This document shows, one piece after another, positions 13,045 to 27,204 of a stretch of DNA of 64,000 bases. Each line of letters starts with the position of its first letter. Within the stretch, counting starts at the first letter, position 1. The stretch covers positions 60,145,437 through 60,209,436 of the forward strand of contig NC_071334.1 of NCBI RefSeq assembly GCF_027744825.2, written 5' to 3'. This DNA is from Synchiropus splendidus. Its lineage: Eukaryota; Chordata; Actinopteri; Syngnathiformes; Callionymidae. The position numbers and the translations under genes are program-made. The notes under the pieces were generated by a model that made no database searches, was not told the origin of the DNA, and worked only from the letters and a program-made list of their open reading frames with translations.

Positions 13045-16000
13045 TGCCAAAGCATGAGCGAGAGGACACAACCTGTCATCTTCATTATCGCAATATTGTG
13101 TTTCTAGTTTAGCTGCTGTTTACTTGCGAACGTTATTGGCAGCACCTGACAGTGCTTTGTCGTTGTTTTTTTCTTGAATGCATTTGTTGCCTGGCAGAGC
13201 GCAGTGATTGAACACACTCCAATGCAGCTAAACCAGCATATGAGTTGTGTGCCACGTCAAGGCAGCTGACCCGAACCATGAGATGCACCTCTCACAGTGC
13301 AAGGCAATGAGATTATGTGTCAGTAAGCATCTTTAAATTGACAAAGAAGAGGTTTGTGAAATATATTTATGGCCTCAGAAGGGATAAAACAATAACTAGA
13401 ATTCACATCAAAACAACATGATTTGACCACATGGCACAACATTAAAGGAATATTAACACCAGGGCTTGACAACAGTTTTAGGGACAGATATTACTGTAAG
13501 ACAATGTCATTTTAGTTTGAGTGAGGTTGACGCAAAGAATGGAACACAAAATGGTCAATTCACAGCTTTGTAATGTCACCAGCCTAACATGATGTCACCA
13601 AAACTAACATTTATAGTCACAAGTTTTTATTTATCTAAGTGGATTTTAGCGTTCAGTGTTGACGCCAATGTTAGCCTTCTGCGCCGCATGTTGACGCAGA
13701 GGTGTTTCAGTGGACTCAAACTGTGGGGTTGGGGTTAGGATGTGCGCGTCTAGACGATGGGCTGCTTTCGTCTGTACTTAGTCTTCACACTTTCTTCGGA
13801 ACCAAGCCGGTCCATGATGTGAACACAAACAAACCTGGCTTTGGCCCCGGATTTGAGTCCATCTAGATCTAGAGAGTCTGATCTAGAGAGATATGATCGA
13901 GAGATTTGATTGGTCCTGGATGCTCTGAGCAGGTGAGATTTTGCTGTGTAAACTATGAAAGCAGCACGACGCTCCACCAGATGTTGATGGAACACGAGTA
14001 GTTAACTGTCACAGTGTGAGCTGACACCATGATACAAAGACAAAACACGTGTGTTGATGGTAGGGATGTTCGTACAGACGATCGTACAGGAGTTCGTTCG
14101 TCGTACACAATATACCGCCAAAAAACATTTCCGAGATGATAATTCTGCATCTTACGATAAATTCCTCCTAGGTCCTCATAGGTTCTATGACGCGGTCGTC
14201 TGCCTTGGTTGATATTAACACATACATGTCTCCAGCTGCGCGGCACCTCGGCAAAACACTGTGGTGAAAACGGTTGGATATTGGACGGACCTCTGCTCCG
14301 GTGTTGGCGGCGGCATCCTGTTCCGCGTCCCCAGTTAGGGTTCACTCTCACAGGGCAGCACTAATGCTACAACCATCAGCATCAGTTAGGGACCATCAAC
14401 AATGTCTCATTTGGTTAAAGTATTAGTGAAATCTTCAATAAGGCAATGAAAAACAACCATCTTAAGAGAGAGAATTGTGAAAAGGTTTTTCATCACACAA
14501 GACAAAGGACTGACAGTTTGTACAATGGTTTTTAGAATAGAATATGACTAAATGATCATTTATTCATATTATTTCTAATATTTCGTCAATAGCATCGAGG
14601 AAATGTGTCCAGACTGGTCCATAGCTCAAGTCAACTGTTAAGAGACGTGAGATACAGCAGACAGACGTCTCAATTTCACCCCTAAATAAAGCTGGCAGAG
14701 CAGTCTGTCAGATACGACATGGTTCTATCAGAGACGTGAAACATGGAATTTCTCATCCCTACACTTAGTTAACTATTATATTTAAACATAAACAAAAAAT
14801 GATGTTGGAGACAAACTCCACTAATAAGTTTCACGAGAGACAGTACTGTGTCCAACACATGGAATAGCATGAAAATGTATTTATCGTAATCATTATTACA
14901 ATATGTTGTCATATCAGTGATATGACAACATTTATCATGATAGTTTGGATGATGATGTGGGGTTTTCAACTTCACCAGCGAATGTTCAATGGAGAGCAGG
15001 AATCTGCACAGCATGACCGAGGTCTTCAGTTACTGCCTGTTTCTCTATAAACAGACGGCCTAGAGGTCATAATAATAAGGATGCTAGTTGAGACTGATGA
15101 GGACTCCTTGTGTTTCGTACTGATAGACAAATAAGGTGAGCAACGCAACACATCAAGACAGAGTAGGAAAGATGTTTGACTTGCCAGTGTGTTCAGATAC
15201 CACTGACTAATAATGATTTCAGTGAGTTGCGAGTGGGGGTGGCGGTGCTGTCTATACCAAGTGACATGAATGTCATCACAGAGTGAAAGGAGCACCGTCC
15301 CGTGGTTGGTTGTTTTTGCGTGATCCTCCACCCTCAGCGTCGGGACATGCCACAGGTGGCAGAACATGTGCCTCGGCTGAGCACCTAATGCGTCGACATG
15401 CAGCGTGAATGGCTGACTTCTGTGTCACTCTCGGACACAAAGGTGCACTTGCAGATGTTTGCTATTTCACTCCTTGCAAGTGAGAATGTGCGGCAGGAGC
15501 AGCTTTTGTCAAGTCATTATTTTCCTGACCATTTTGAATTGTTGGGTAGATGGAAGGGTCAGACCAGTTCGGCTCTGCAGCACCTGTTATTTCCCCTTTA
15601 CGGAAGTCATCATCCTCATCCATACTTGATAGGGTTGGGTTTTTGGTTTTTTTGCATTTCAGGTGGAAAGGCAGTAAGAGAGAACTCAGGCATGACTCCC
15701 TGCACTCTTGCAAAAACACAGCAACCGTTTTTCTTGCTCTTCTGTATATTCTTTAAAAATATGTGTATCGAATGTTCTCCATACTTGAATCAAAGAGAAT
15801 ATCATTACAACGATCTGCAAAACAGATTGCTGCCACTAAGGATCGGTACGTTGGTGAGCTGAATCGACGCCTAAGATCTGAACTGGCCTCATCTCTCGCA
15901 ATCAGTCTGCAAACCCATAATGAGGGAGCTTCAAAGAAGGACAGGAGATCAGATGGATGGACTGTCTGTGGCACTTTCCGCAGACAAATCCCACTACTCT

Positions 16001-16320
16001 CATCTAAAGTGACAAACTGCTGCTCGGATATGGATTCCTCAACACTTCTTCACTTTTACGCCTGGTCCAGAAACATTCCCTGATTTCACTTCTCTCACAG
16101 GTCCAATTATGTACGTTTATTCGCCGTAACACACAGATCGTGTCGGTGGGTTCTAACAGCCTTTTTGGCGCTCGGATATATTCTTGCTGTAAAGATACAT
16201 TTGCATAAAGACTGATATATTTCAGGCGTAAGATTCCGCAGTTGAGTCTAAAGTTGGAATGTGTATATTTTGAACTGTTTTATAATGTAATATATTTTTT
16301 GTAGAAAAATAAAATCTTGT
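13045..16320 (+). other. Probable long 3'UTR of mmp17, or intergenic sequence
   Basis: No recognisable protein is encoded here. AATAAA occurs in a T-rich context at about 16308, where it looks like a genuine 3' end, and a weaker one lies near 14685. Modest open frames at 15398-15862 and 15763-16083 match no family I know. Calling this a 3'UTR is inference and depends on transcript data. Confidence 0.35.
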
Positions 16321-16371
16321 GAGTTTTCAAACTATTTCAGCTGGTCAAGTATGATGTCAAGTACATCCCCA

Positions 16372-16396
16372 TACATATATATACATACATACATAT

Positions 16397-16427
<31 letters not shown>
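16372..16427. repeat. Compound AT/AC microsatellite
   Basis: Alternating ATAC and AC units run into an AT tract, all within about 55 bp. Confidence 0.85.
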
Positions 16428-19400
16428 GTACGCTGTTGTACTCTCGTCTGCACATCTCAGCTTTGTATCAGAAAGGCTCCCACCAGACGACCACAGTTTG
16501 CCAACAGCGGCACAAGAAACATGTTAGAGTAGATGCACTCTGCTGCGCCAGTGCACTCTATTATTAACATGTTAAACGTGAACAAAATAAATATCTGAAA
16601 CTATCGCAACTATCCATCTAACTATATGTGTCTGTTCACTCTGAGGGGACCTGCTCCTGCACTGTTGCTGCTGAAGGCCTTGGACATGACCACACAAGCT
16701 AGCTGCATTCTGATTGGATGAAAACTCTGGCATATAAACTATGACATATGAGAATGATTTTTATATATACTATATATCATATATTTTGGGAAAATACATT
16801 AAAGATGAAATTCACTTTTGTCATAAATATGCTGAGGATTTCTGGTTATGTTGGGCCAGCAGAGAAGGTCTTGCTGGCCCTGACGGTTCGCCACTGTCTT
16901 TTACCCCCGGAAGCATCGGTGCTTTGATTATGGATTGCTGGAGTTCATGCTGCACACGCGGTGGCATCACACACATATCTGGAGCGCAGGACAAGACAGA
17001 GCATGTGGGTGTTCCTTTTGGAGCACAGATCAATAAAGCAATTCCACTTCAATCCACAAGTCTTAACCAGCTCAGTTTCATCTCACTCATGGATGAAGAC
17101 CAGTCATTACTAGGCAACTTGTGCATGACCAGAGCAGTACGTGAACCGGACGTGTAACAGATGTTTTTCCATCTGTTCCAAGGTGTGTAACGGGTCTGAA
17201 ACTGACTCACACAGCTGGAGCAGGTTTTCGTTCCAACTAAACACAGTTTAACCAATCAGGCGTCAGCTGAAACAAGCAGCACCAGACCAACTATCAACTG
17301 ATGAGTCTTCAGACACCTGACTGAAGAGATGGTGTCGTCTTCATTGGTTGGGAAATAAACCTACACCCACTGTGGACCTTTGAGAACCAGTTTGAGCGGA
17401 GAATACATTGTTTGTGGTAGGCAATAAAATCCTTTTCAGCAAGGAAAAAAATTTCCCCCATTGATCCATGGTTCTCCGTGGGTGAACCCAATACCAGGAC
17501 CGGTGCTGGGACCGTCCTATAAAGGAAGACAGATTATTACAGACAACCACTAAAACATTCTCCGACCATGAGATGCTCGACTGAAGCAATACCCACTGCA
17601 CCACTGTGCTCTGCACAAGAATATAAACTATGAACGCAGGAAACACGCACAGAACCAAACACTCCACGTTCTTCCAATGCATAGATGGAATGGTGACAAG
17701 CCAAGAAACTGGTGATGTGCCACAAATGTGTTCATGAATGGAGTGAAACAAAAGGTGTGTGAGATGCAGGTGAGGGCTGGTGGTGCAGGCAGGCAGAATA
17801 TCTGTTTGGGTTTGAAGGTCAGGCAGAGACTGGCAGGACAAGAAGGCAGTTCAGCCCTCAGGTAATTGGAGATTACCTGAGTGAGATGTATGATCGGGTC
17901 AGAAGCAAGAGTCAAGACAGGAATATCATTTCAGGACCTTCTTGTCACAGGGCTCAGAAAAGACAGGAGACTCAACCGCAGGAAGTAAGAGAGGTGGGGC
18001 AGTTTATGGATGAACAGAACAGTGTTTAATGAACAAAATCGGCAGAGCCAACACAAACAGGATGCAGCCCAATGTCCTAACAGAGAAAGAGAGTCTTCAA
18101 TGGAAAAAAAAATGACGTTCGAGGTCCAGAATTGTCCAAACAAAAGAAAGAGTTCACAAGGTAGATCGGGCACGAGGAGGAACAGGAACTAGAGGTCCCG
18201 ATAAAACTTTCAAAAATGCTCAGACGCAGGGCAAACCAGGAGGGAAAAATAGAGATCGAATGATGAAACGCTCATGATCTGGCGCTGCATTGTCATCCAG
18301 CTACTCTGAAAGAAGCTGAGGGAACTGAGGTGCAGCTCCCACCCGTGCCCAAACTGTCAAGGCACAAAACACACAGGAAAAGAGGAAGTGTCCATACAAA
18401 ATAAAAGCCCAACAGGAGGCGACTTGACACTTCTTAAACAGTGTTTGATTTGGAAAATGTGCGTTGTGGATGTAAATGTGATACAATGATTGATAGGTTT
18501 TACTTGTCCCATCAACTTCCAACGCGCCATTCTCAGAAGTTCTCTGATGATTGCGCTACTGCACTTGATGACAGCAGAAAACCAATGACTGCTCAAAACT
18601 AGGGAGCTCTGGAAGCCTGAGCAGCGTCACGGTCGGCAAGACGGTCGCTGTGACACAGAACATATGCGTCTCCCAGAAAGTCATTGGAAGGATACATGAC
18701 TATCACTCTCTGTAAAGCAATGTTGTGAGGACCACAGTAGTCAGAGCGGGGCTGACAGGAAGCAGTGGCAGTGGTTTCGTTAAGACGGATGACATGGAGA
18801 CACGACCAGACAGAAATGGTATGGACTCCTTTGTTTTGGACACAGTGCATTGTGTGAAACTTCCTTAAGTCACAGTAAGTAGAGTTAGAGTATAGCCCAC
18901 GTTTTATTAGGCTTGTAATGATACTTGCAAGGCTTGGTATTAGCAACTGTCTATAAATGTTGAAAATATTTATGCCATTTATATGAAGGAATTACAGGAA
19001 GGCTGTTCAATTGTTGAACCTGTAATGAAAATAAAGCAGCAGAGAAGTAGCAGCGAAACAAACGACTGTATTGAGTTATGGCTGACATGCAAGGTGGAAG
19101 GACTTCTGCATCAACATCCAAGTCCAATGGAAAAGAGTTGCACTTTGGGAGTGAGACCATGTTGTTTTCTCATGGATGATCAGACATCACACGCTGCAGA
19201 GTTCCTAAATGCCATAACTAATGATGTCACTGGACAGGAACTTCAAATGTGAGGCAACACACGACAACATGGCAGTAAACACATTATGGGTGGACATGAG
19301 GTGTCAACAGTCTGGTGTGATCTTCGAGTTGTTAACAAGACGCTGCGCTACAAAAATGAAAGTGGAACCAACTAACTGCAACATTAATTGAAAGTTATGT

Positions 19401-22400
19401 TTGCGCTCCTCTCAACTGGCTGGTCCACCGTTAGATGGAATTCTGGTGCTCCCAGCAGGAAGCAGGAGGAGGCGAGTGAAAGAACCACTGTGACCATCAG
19501 GCGGGTGCACACACACAGCTGGAGTCATCCGTCTCTTTGACCACATTCAAAGGCGAAATATTTATCACTGCAGTCTGCGGTTTGTCGTCCAAACAGCAAG
19601 ATCTCGGAAAGTCGAGTTTTCTCGATATGCTGAGAAGGTCCAAGTGTCTGTGCTGACACATGGCACCCTGGCTGCCTCCAGATGGGCCAGGCAGAACCAA
19701 TCAATCACTCTGTCGCTAAAATATTCAAAGGCGGCTGAAGCTGCTTGTTAAAGTGAAAGCTCACAGAGGGCCGTCGTACGGGAAAAGAGAGCGGGGGTAC
19801 GGCGGGAAATAAATGCTGCTCCTGACAGATTAATGCTCCGATATACTCCAGGAGTCGGAAACAGACTTGGGGAAGAGAAATTAGAAAAATAGCACGGGGA
19901 GAACCAACCACCAGCAAACATGAGAAATAGGACGACAGACAGATGTAAAGATAGGAGAAATGAAATGTCATCTCTTGAGAGACGGTGGAGAGATACGGAA
20001 GTAATTGAAGAGGAGGTAAATAATCCAGATAGGAAACATGCGGCTGCTGCCTCATACTTTTAAAGTGCAAGTCTGTGGATCCTTCCCTTGTTTCCACCCT
20101 CAATGTGAGCATCTTATGTCATAAACAAAGGAGAAAATTTAATTTTCTACACAGCAAAAGAAGTCGGACACCAGCTGGGAGTGCTGACATTAAGCTCCTG
20201 AATGAAAACCTCTCGATTCTCCAACCTGTGGCCGAGGGATATGTGAGAAGATTGTCGGGGCAGAAAAGGGCAACTTCAAAATCAATCATCAGCTAAGCTG
20301 CGTCGCATGTGTGGAAGAGAGCAGATCATCACAGCGCAGGTTTGAACTCTGTCAAGTCTGGCCAGTCTTCTACTTAACGCTCCCACACGTCTCAGCAGGG
20401 TGCTGTGGATTCACACTGATGTATTATTCTTTCTGTGTTCTTGGATGTTCAGAAGGACCAAGGCTGCCCAAATACTTGTCTATTGATTATCAGGCGAAGG
20501 TCCGAGGGGGGTGAGCAGCAGTGACTGTCCTCTTTTTGAATGTGTCTGTTTACCCTCCGACATGAAAGTGCAGGATGGAACCCAGGAGGATGGCTCAGGT
20601 GCAAGAGGCCCGGCCCTAAGCTGCAATGATCTAAGAAAGGAAACCAGCTGAGGAGAATCTGTTTTGAGGCAAAACAGAGATAAAAAAAACAATCTAATTA
20701 TCTCCATGCAAGATGTGTTTTATAAGGATGCTTTAAATAGAACTTAAGTATTATTTGGAATGGGCACCGGAATGGAAATTTCATTATAGCAGCTGAGGGG
20801 AAATCGTAAACCTAAACAAGCCTTTTACATATTTATTTTCAGGTGGTTGCAGTTGTTCAGGGAGTCTTAACAAGGGTCTGGGGTTTTGGGACACTCGCAC
20901 AATATTTGAGAGAAAATAGTGAGGAAATAAAATATGTATTCCCTCAACTAGAACTGGAGGAGCCCCAATAATGCGTCAAGACTTTGAGGCGCATCGGGAA
21001 AAATCCTGCAGGTAATGTTGTGACCCGATGACGCAGCTGTTGACATTTGAAGCCTTGCAATCACGTCACCAGTTTAGGAACCACATTGCACAGTTCATTT
21101 CCAGATTTAAGCATCAACTAATCTTTTTCAGTCGCGCTAGGATTTTTTTCATTTTTTAACTGACAAAAAGGTCTGATTTTGCGGCAGATTTTACCAAAGA
21201 AAGTTGTGGTCGAAGCGACAACAATTTATGGTTTGAGAATCACCGTGACATTAGTAAGGACCTTTGCAAATGTTCTCGTAAAAAACAGAAGCTCTATACT
21301 GCAGGCTGCTAAATAAAAACGGATGATGAAATAAATAACTTGCTTTATTTTGATGTTCCATGAGTCATTTCCAAAGGACCATGTGCACTCATTGTTTCGT
21401 TACAGAGCTCCTCTGTAACAAAAAACTGTCGGACTTTTGGATGAGCGGAGTCTGAGAGGTAAAAGTGGGGAATATGACTGATGATATGTCACACAGGGTC
21501 AGAATGTAGTGTCAGAATAAGGTTAGAGAGAGTTCCGCGGTCGGCCATGTTTGTTTACGTCTGCTCCGTATATTGCGTGTATGACCGTGCGCTGCACTAG
21601 TTCTGCTTTTTAGTTCCATCGATCTGATTGGACAAAGTTGGAACATATACTCAGACAGATGAGTGAATCCACTGCCACCTAACAGAACTGCACACAGCAA
21701 ACAATAGTGAGCGAGGAGGCAGCAGTGCTGATGTTTTTGGCATTACAGCTCACCTTCATCTGACCATGATTCAAGATCGATTTATTTTTGCACTTAAAAC
21801 GTGGTGTGTTTGCTTACAACTGACTGGGAAAATTACAGTTTTTAACCAAAGCTTTATAGCTAACAACCATTCGGAATTGTTGTGGATCCCCGTCAAGTGT
21901 TAGTGTCTTTTTATGTATTTGATTTTAAAAACCTGACTTTAGCAGTGGCGTTCCCAATTGTCACGTCACATGGATCAATGTCTTTGCGCCTCTGATGCTG
22001 AGCGTCCACTGCTCAACCACCCGAGGGCTTCCGTGATTAAAACCAGTCTCTCCGACCACTGACAGGCCGCAATGTTCTGACCCAGCACATTGTCCTTTCC
22101 AACACCTGAAATAACCATGTGAATCGATCGGGTCGGAAACCAGGGAGCCAATCGCTGCTGCTGTTTCCCTGTGGTGTCTTGAGTTTTGTATTCAGCGAGT
22201 GGTCTCTCTCTCTCTCACACACACACACAGATCTGCTAACAGGATCACTGGCTGATTACATTTCTGAATTTAATCCATGAACGCTCGTAATTAGTGCCTG
22301 AATCATTTGGGATGGGGAAACCTTAACTAACAAAAACAGCTGTCGGGAGTGATCACTAAAATCCATGCATCAATACACCAGCAAGATTCCTGAGCTGAGC

Positions 22401-22984
22401 AGCACATCGAGTCCCTGTCTGTCACCACAGGCTTCAGCGGTTTCTGTCATATGTGAGCGGCTCCGGTGACCAGATCCAGTGGTGCATTACAAATATGTTA
22501 ATATATTTAAATGTCTGATCCGCCGCTGACCTCTAAAACATATCTTTCAGATTGAGTGACGCTAAAAGGTTTGAGTCTGGGGACATTAACCACGCTAACC
22601 ATCGCGGGGAGCCCAGGAAGAGACGATAAATCAACGCCGTGTGAAATATAAGGAAGGTAGAATAGCAGCAATTTCCTCTTAGAATATGTATTGGATGTGT
22701 GCTGGATGACATGGCAGGTGGAGGACAAGTGAGGAGAAAGATGGAAAGATTATCGACCAGTTAAGTGATTCACTTCATATCTAAGGTTTACTGCGCCGGG
22801 TATTATACAGTACTGCAGGGGTGAGCATGTCATGGTCTTTATAGGGAACATATTGTATGGTGCGGAATGTTGAGGGCCTGGGCTCCACTGAAAATATTAA
22901 CATGACATGAAAATGGGAAGAAAAAAATGAAGCACTTTATGATTTTTAATAAATAAAATATATCAAATGATAGTTTCATTTCAT

Positions 22985-23012
22985 ATTATATAAAGAAGCA
23001 AATATGTCAAGA
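22985..23012 (+). repeat. 28-bp perfect direct repeat, left
   Basis: The same 28 bases occur at 23699-23726. The two copies bracket the left 0.7 kb duplication unit and its (TA)n tract. Confidence 0.9.
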
Positions 23013-23021
23013 GAAAAGGTT

Positions 23022-23698
<677 letters not shown>

Positions 23699-23699
<1 letters not shown>

Positions 23700-23726
23700 T
23701 TATATAAAGAAGCAAATATGTCAAGA
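23699..23726 (+). repeat. 28-bp perfect direct repeat, right
   Basis: It is identical to 22985-23012, 714 bp away. The sequences diverge immediately after the 28 bases. Confidence 0.9.
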
Positions 23727-25251
23727 CAAAAAGTTAATACATAATCTGACATAACTCAAGAAAATCGAATAACCATGACTTTAAAAGAGAATTGAAAAAT
23801 ACATGGATATCTGAGGAACGAAATCTAATCTCAAGACCACTGATAAATGATCCAAAATACAGAACACTATATTGAAATATGTTTTATATACTAGTCATTC
23901 ATATCTTGGACAATTCAAATGATTATGCAGGAATGATTATAGTAAATTATTTAACTATAGGAAATCTAGTGATGCTATAAACAGACGACATAGTCGCAAA
24001 GATGAAGTGGTATTTTGAATAAATCTAGTTGAATTGTTTCTCCAGCTACTGGCACCAGACATGCGGGTGACGTCCCCATAGTTTCACAAAAGAACACTTT
24101 CATCAGCGGAGCAGAGAGCAAACATCAAACAGATCGAACAAGCGGCCACTGGGAATTTATCTCATTTGCATTTTCACTTTCCTCGCAACTGTGACGCATA
24201 GATGGCCAGCAGGGGGCACTGTTTCACTTCTAGTCAAGTTGTTTGGAGCCTCAAGTGACCTATCAGACACTGAAACTTGGTTTTACTATGCAAACACTGG
24301 CGACTCCATAGATACCTGGGGAATCTGTTATTCCTGGCATCTGTTTATGTGGGTCCTCTAACGCCAAAGGAGTGGGAACGAATTTAAAACCTAAAAGAAA
24401 CTTTAAGAAGGAGTGCAGAGTGAGGAAAAAAGGCAGAGTATGTATTTAATATGGATGTTTTTTCTAAAGAAAATAACATTTTCTCAGAGTTGGTGAGCTT
24501 CAGCCTGAGCTTGAAAGGGACTAACATTAATACATTTGTTGAGCTGGACTCTGAAGTCTGGGTTTGGTGCATATTACCGTTGAAAGATACCTTCATTACT
24601 TTTCAGACCAGGACATATTTTCTCCACATCTTCGCTTAACTAGTTGTGCACTTCTTATCACCAATGACACATTAACTAGAGTGTCAAAACCACAACTTCC
24701 TGTCTCACATTTGTGAGATGCGATTAATGTCACACACACACACTTGCAGCACCAACAAGTGAAACTACAAAAAGTGCATCACCTTCACCGACGTTTGATG
24801 CAGCAGCTCCACGACAGAGGGGACTCAAACCTTCAGGCAGGGACAAGCGCCCACCTTGATTTAGGAGGAGAACTGTTGTGACTTGTCTGTTGCAATGTAA
24901 AGACTTGGTGGACACTGATGGCTGAACGGCCTAAGTAAAGAGGAGGTTAGAGTATGAATTCAATGTATTCATAGTGTCATTTGAAGACATTTTACCAGGG
25001 ATAGTTAGAAAATGCCACGCTTTGTCTGCGTTTCGGAAAATTGTGTTTAAGACTGGACTTAAAATGCGCAGCATGTCAGTCAGAAGTGAAGTACTGTGGT
25101 ACTAGTGCTGTCTTACATGTTGAGTATTGTGTAAATAATATAAAGAAAAATAGCATTTGTCATCACCAACAACAAAAATAAACAGAAACACAGTGAGATT
25201 GAAGCGAAGTATAAACTTTTCAAACGTTATATCTTACATCTGTGGGCAGAC

Positions 25252-25914
25252 GTGCACAGGAAAAATGATGCGTGCGTTCCAGTTCAAAGAAATAGAAGAA
25301 CAAAAACTAAAAATAAGTGTTGAAGAAAAGAGAAGGCTGTGGTCTTGGAGATGGACCAGAGACTTGATCGCTTTAAAGTCAGTGCTCTTTTTAATAGTGT
25401 CCATGTAAGTCATGAAGTAAATTAGCTTCGAAAGGCCTGTTTGTTTTTTTTACATCTGGTATGGGTAAAAAAAAAAAAAGCCTTCATTGGAAACAGCCCC
25501 TTTTATTTTAGCAGATATGATGAAATAACAAACCGACCATGTTGAAATATTTAATAGTGATCTTTTTATGTTTAATTTAGACATAAACCAGTGTTGCTTC
25601 TGCCAAATTTCTGTAAAATAATTACATTTTATTTTAAATATATATATATTAAAAATACTTTTATTTTGTGATTTTTTAAATTTATTCATTTTATCTTGCT
25701 GATTGAATTTGTTTTGTTTGTTTTATTACAATTTATATTTGCATAATTTGAGTGTCTTTTGATCAGCCTTTTGATCACATCCATAAAGTGGGTGATTCTT
25801 CCCAGAGAAAATTGATCATATTTTGTATCATACAAACATTTTATTTTGTACTGTACTGTATTCCGTCCACTCATGTACTTCAAGATCTTGGAACTTAAAA
25901 TCGTGTTTTAGAAA
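25252..25914 (+). repeat. Diverged direct duplication, right copy
   Basis: This is the partner of 23022-23699, about 2.2 kb downstream and in the same orientation. It carries a shorter poly-A run (13 A at 25467-25479) and a short TA run. Scattered substitutions and small indels show that the duplication is not recent, or that these are two members of an interspersed family. Confidence 0.88.
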
Positions 25915-27059
25915 TGTTGCTTGTCCCTTGTTGAAGAGCGGCCGACTTGAAAATGAAATGTAAACCCTGAGCACAAACAACACAAAGGTTTGGGGAGTGA
26001 GATTTGTTTGGGATTAAATTCATATGATAAACTGCGGCTGAGGGACCATCCACGCCGCTCTACCCTTCCTCCATCACTCTTTCATGTGAACGATGTGCCA
26101 AGTGCTGTCTCCGCCAGGGAGCCCCAACTATTCCCAGGTACAAGTGAAGGAGGGGGAGGGGGGGTCGAGCCAAATGGCCTCTCAGGAGCAACAGCATTGT
26201 CCGCTATTGTCAGGAGGGTGACCCCGACTCCAATCACCTCTGTAATCTCTAGACTCCTCTGCAATACACAAGGGGAGCTGCCAGGAAGGGACCTGTTTGT
26301 CTGCTCCTCCGTGCCCCCCGCCAGGAGCTTTGAAATTCCACTCCTGCCCTTCAACTTGAAGATGGAACAGTGGGAGTCTAATTACACCACAAAAGGTGTG
26401 TTTAGACAATTTGGTTTTTATGTGGAGCTTGTATTAAAAGGAAATCATTTACAGTTGGTTTGCAATTTCCCACTGGTAATGGAACCTAAAGAGGAGTTCA
26501 GCAGACTCAACAACAAGTTGCTCTATCTGTTCAAAAATAAAGTGAATCATTTCCTCCTGTGAAAAACGACATTCATTTCGGTACATAAAGTTCTAACCTT
26601 TGAATTATTCATCCTTTTTTTTATAGTACAACAATATTTGTGACTTACAAGGGAGCTCTTGAAGTAAGTTATGTCATATTCATTTCTGGCTTTTATTTAT
26701 AAGGCTGCATTTCAACTCACATTTTATTGAACTTAGGTGTACAGTTCTGTGGCAAAGAGCTTTAGTTGATCAGAAAATATTTGTAAAAAAACAAAGCATC
26801 ATACAACAAACTGATGTGACAAACAAAATGTTTCAAGTGTTTTAAGGAAAGTAGTTTGAACTTTCCTCATTTCGGAACCATGCAGTCGCAATTCCAATGA
26901 CAAACTCTTCAAAGGTGAATGCAGAAAGAAAACTTGGCTGGCCCTCCATGAATAATCGACAATAGAGACACATCACCTGCATACAGTCGGAGTGCACGGA
27001 GAATGGTTCAATACCAATGACAAAAGGTAGAGACCTCACCTGCCCCCTCTGGTCTCTAT

Positions 27060-27204
27060 CCGCCCAGCCATCACCCCTAATCCTCCTGGGCCCGCCCACT
27101 CATGTGGGGACCAATCAAGTGCGAGGACCAAGTTGTTCAAGAATGGAGGTCCAGCAACCGAGACTTCAGTGCTCGAACACATCTGAGGACGGAGAGGCAG
27201 GAAC
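27060..27204 (+). promoter_or_regulatory. Probable tbx16 promoter and 5'UTR
   Basis: It holds a GC-box-like CCCGCCCA (27090s), a CCAAT motif at 27111-27115, and TCACCT T-box half-sites a little upstream (near 26968 and 27034). It lies directly before the first ATG. No TATA box is obvious, and the transcription start cannot be placed from sequence alone. Confidence 0.4.

Noticed and set aside
15398..16083. Overlapping open frames of 106-154 codons
   Set aside because: No family resemblance and no supporting splice structure. Other frames here are equally open. Treated as noncoding or mmp17 3'UTR.
16741..17157. A 138-codon plus-strand open frame
   Set aside because: No recognisable motif, AT-rich start, and no splice partners.
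17200..17300. Possible transposon end (GCTGGAGCAGGTTTTCGTTC)
   Set aside because: It resembles common teleost repeats, but no boundaries, partner copy or target duplication could be seen in the window.
25990..26562. A 190-codon open frame upstream of tbx16
   Set aside because: It has a glycine run and low-complexity composition, no recognisable domain, and no link in phase to the T-box exons. It is probably chance.
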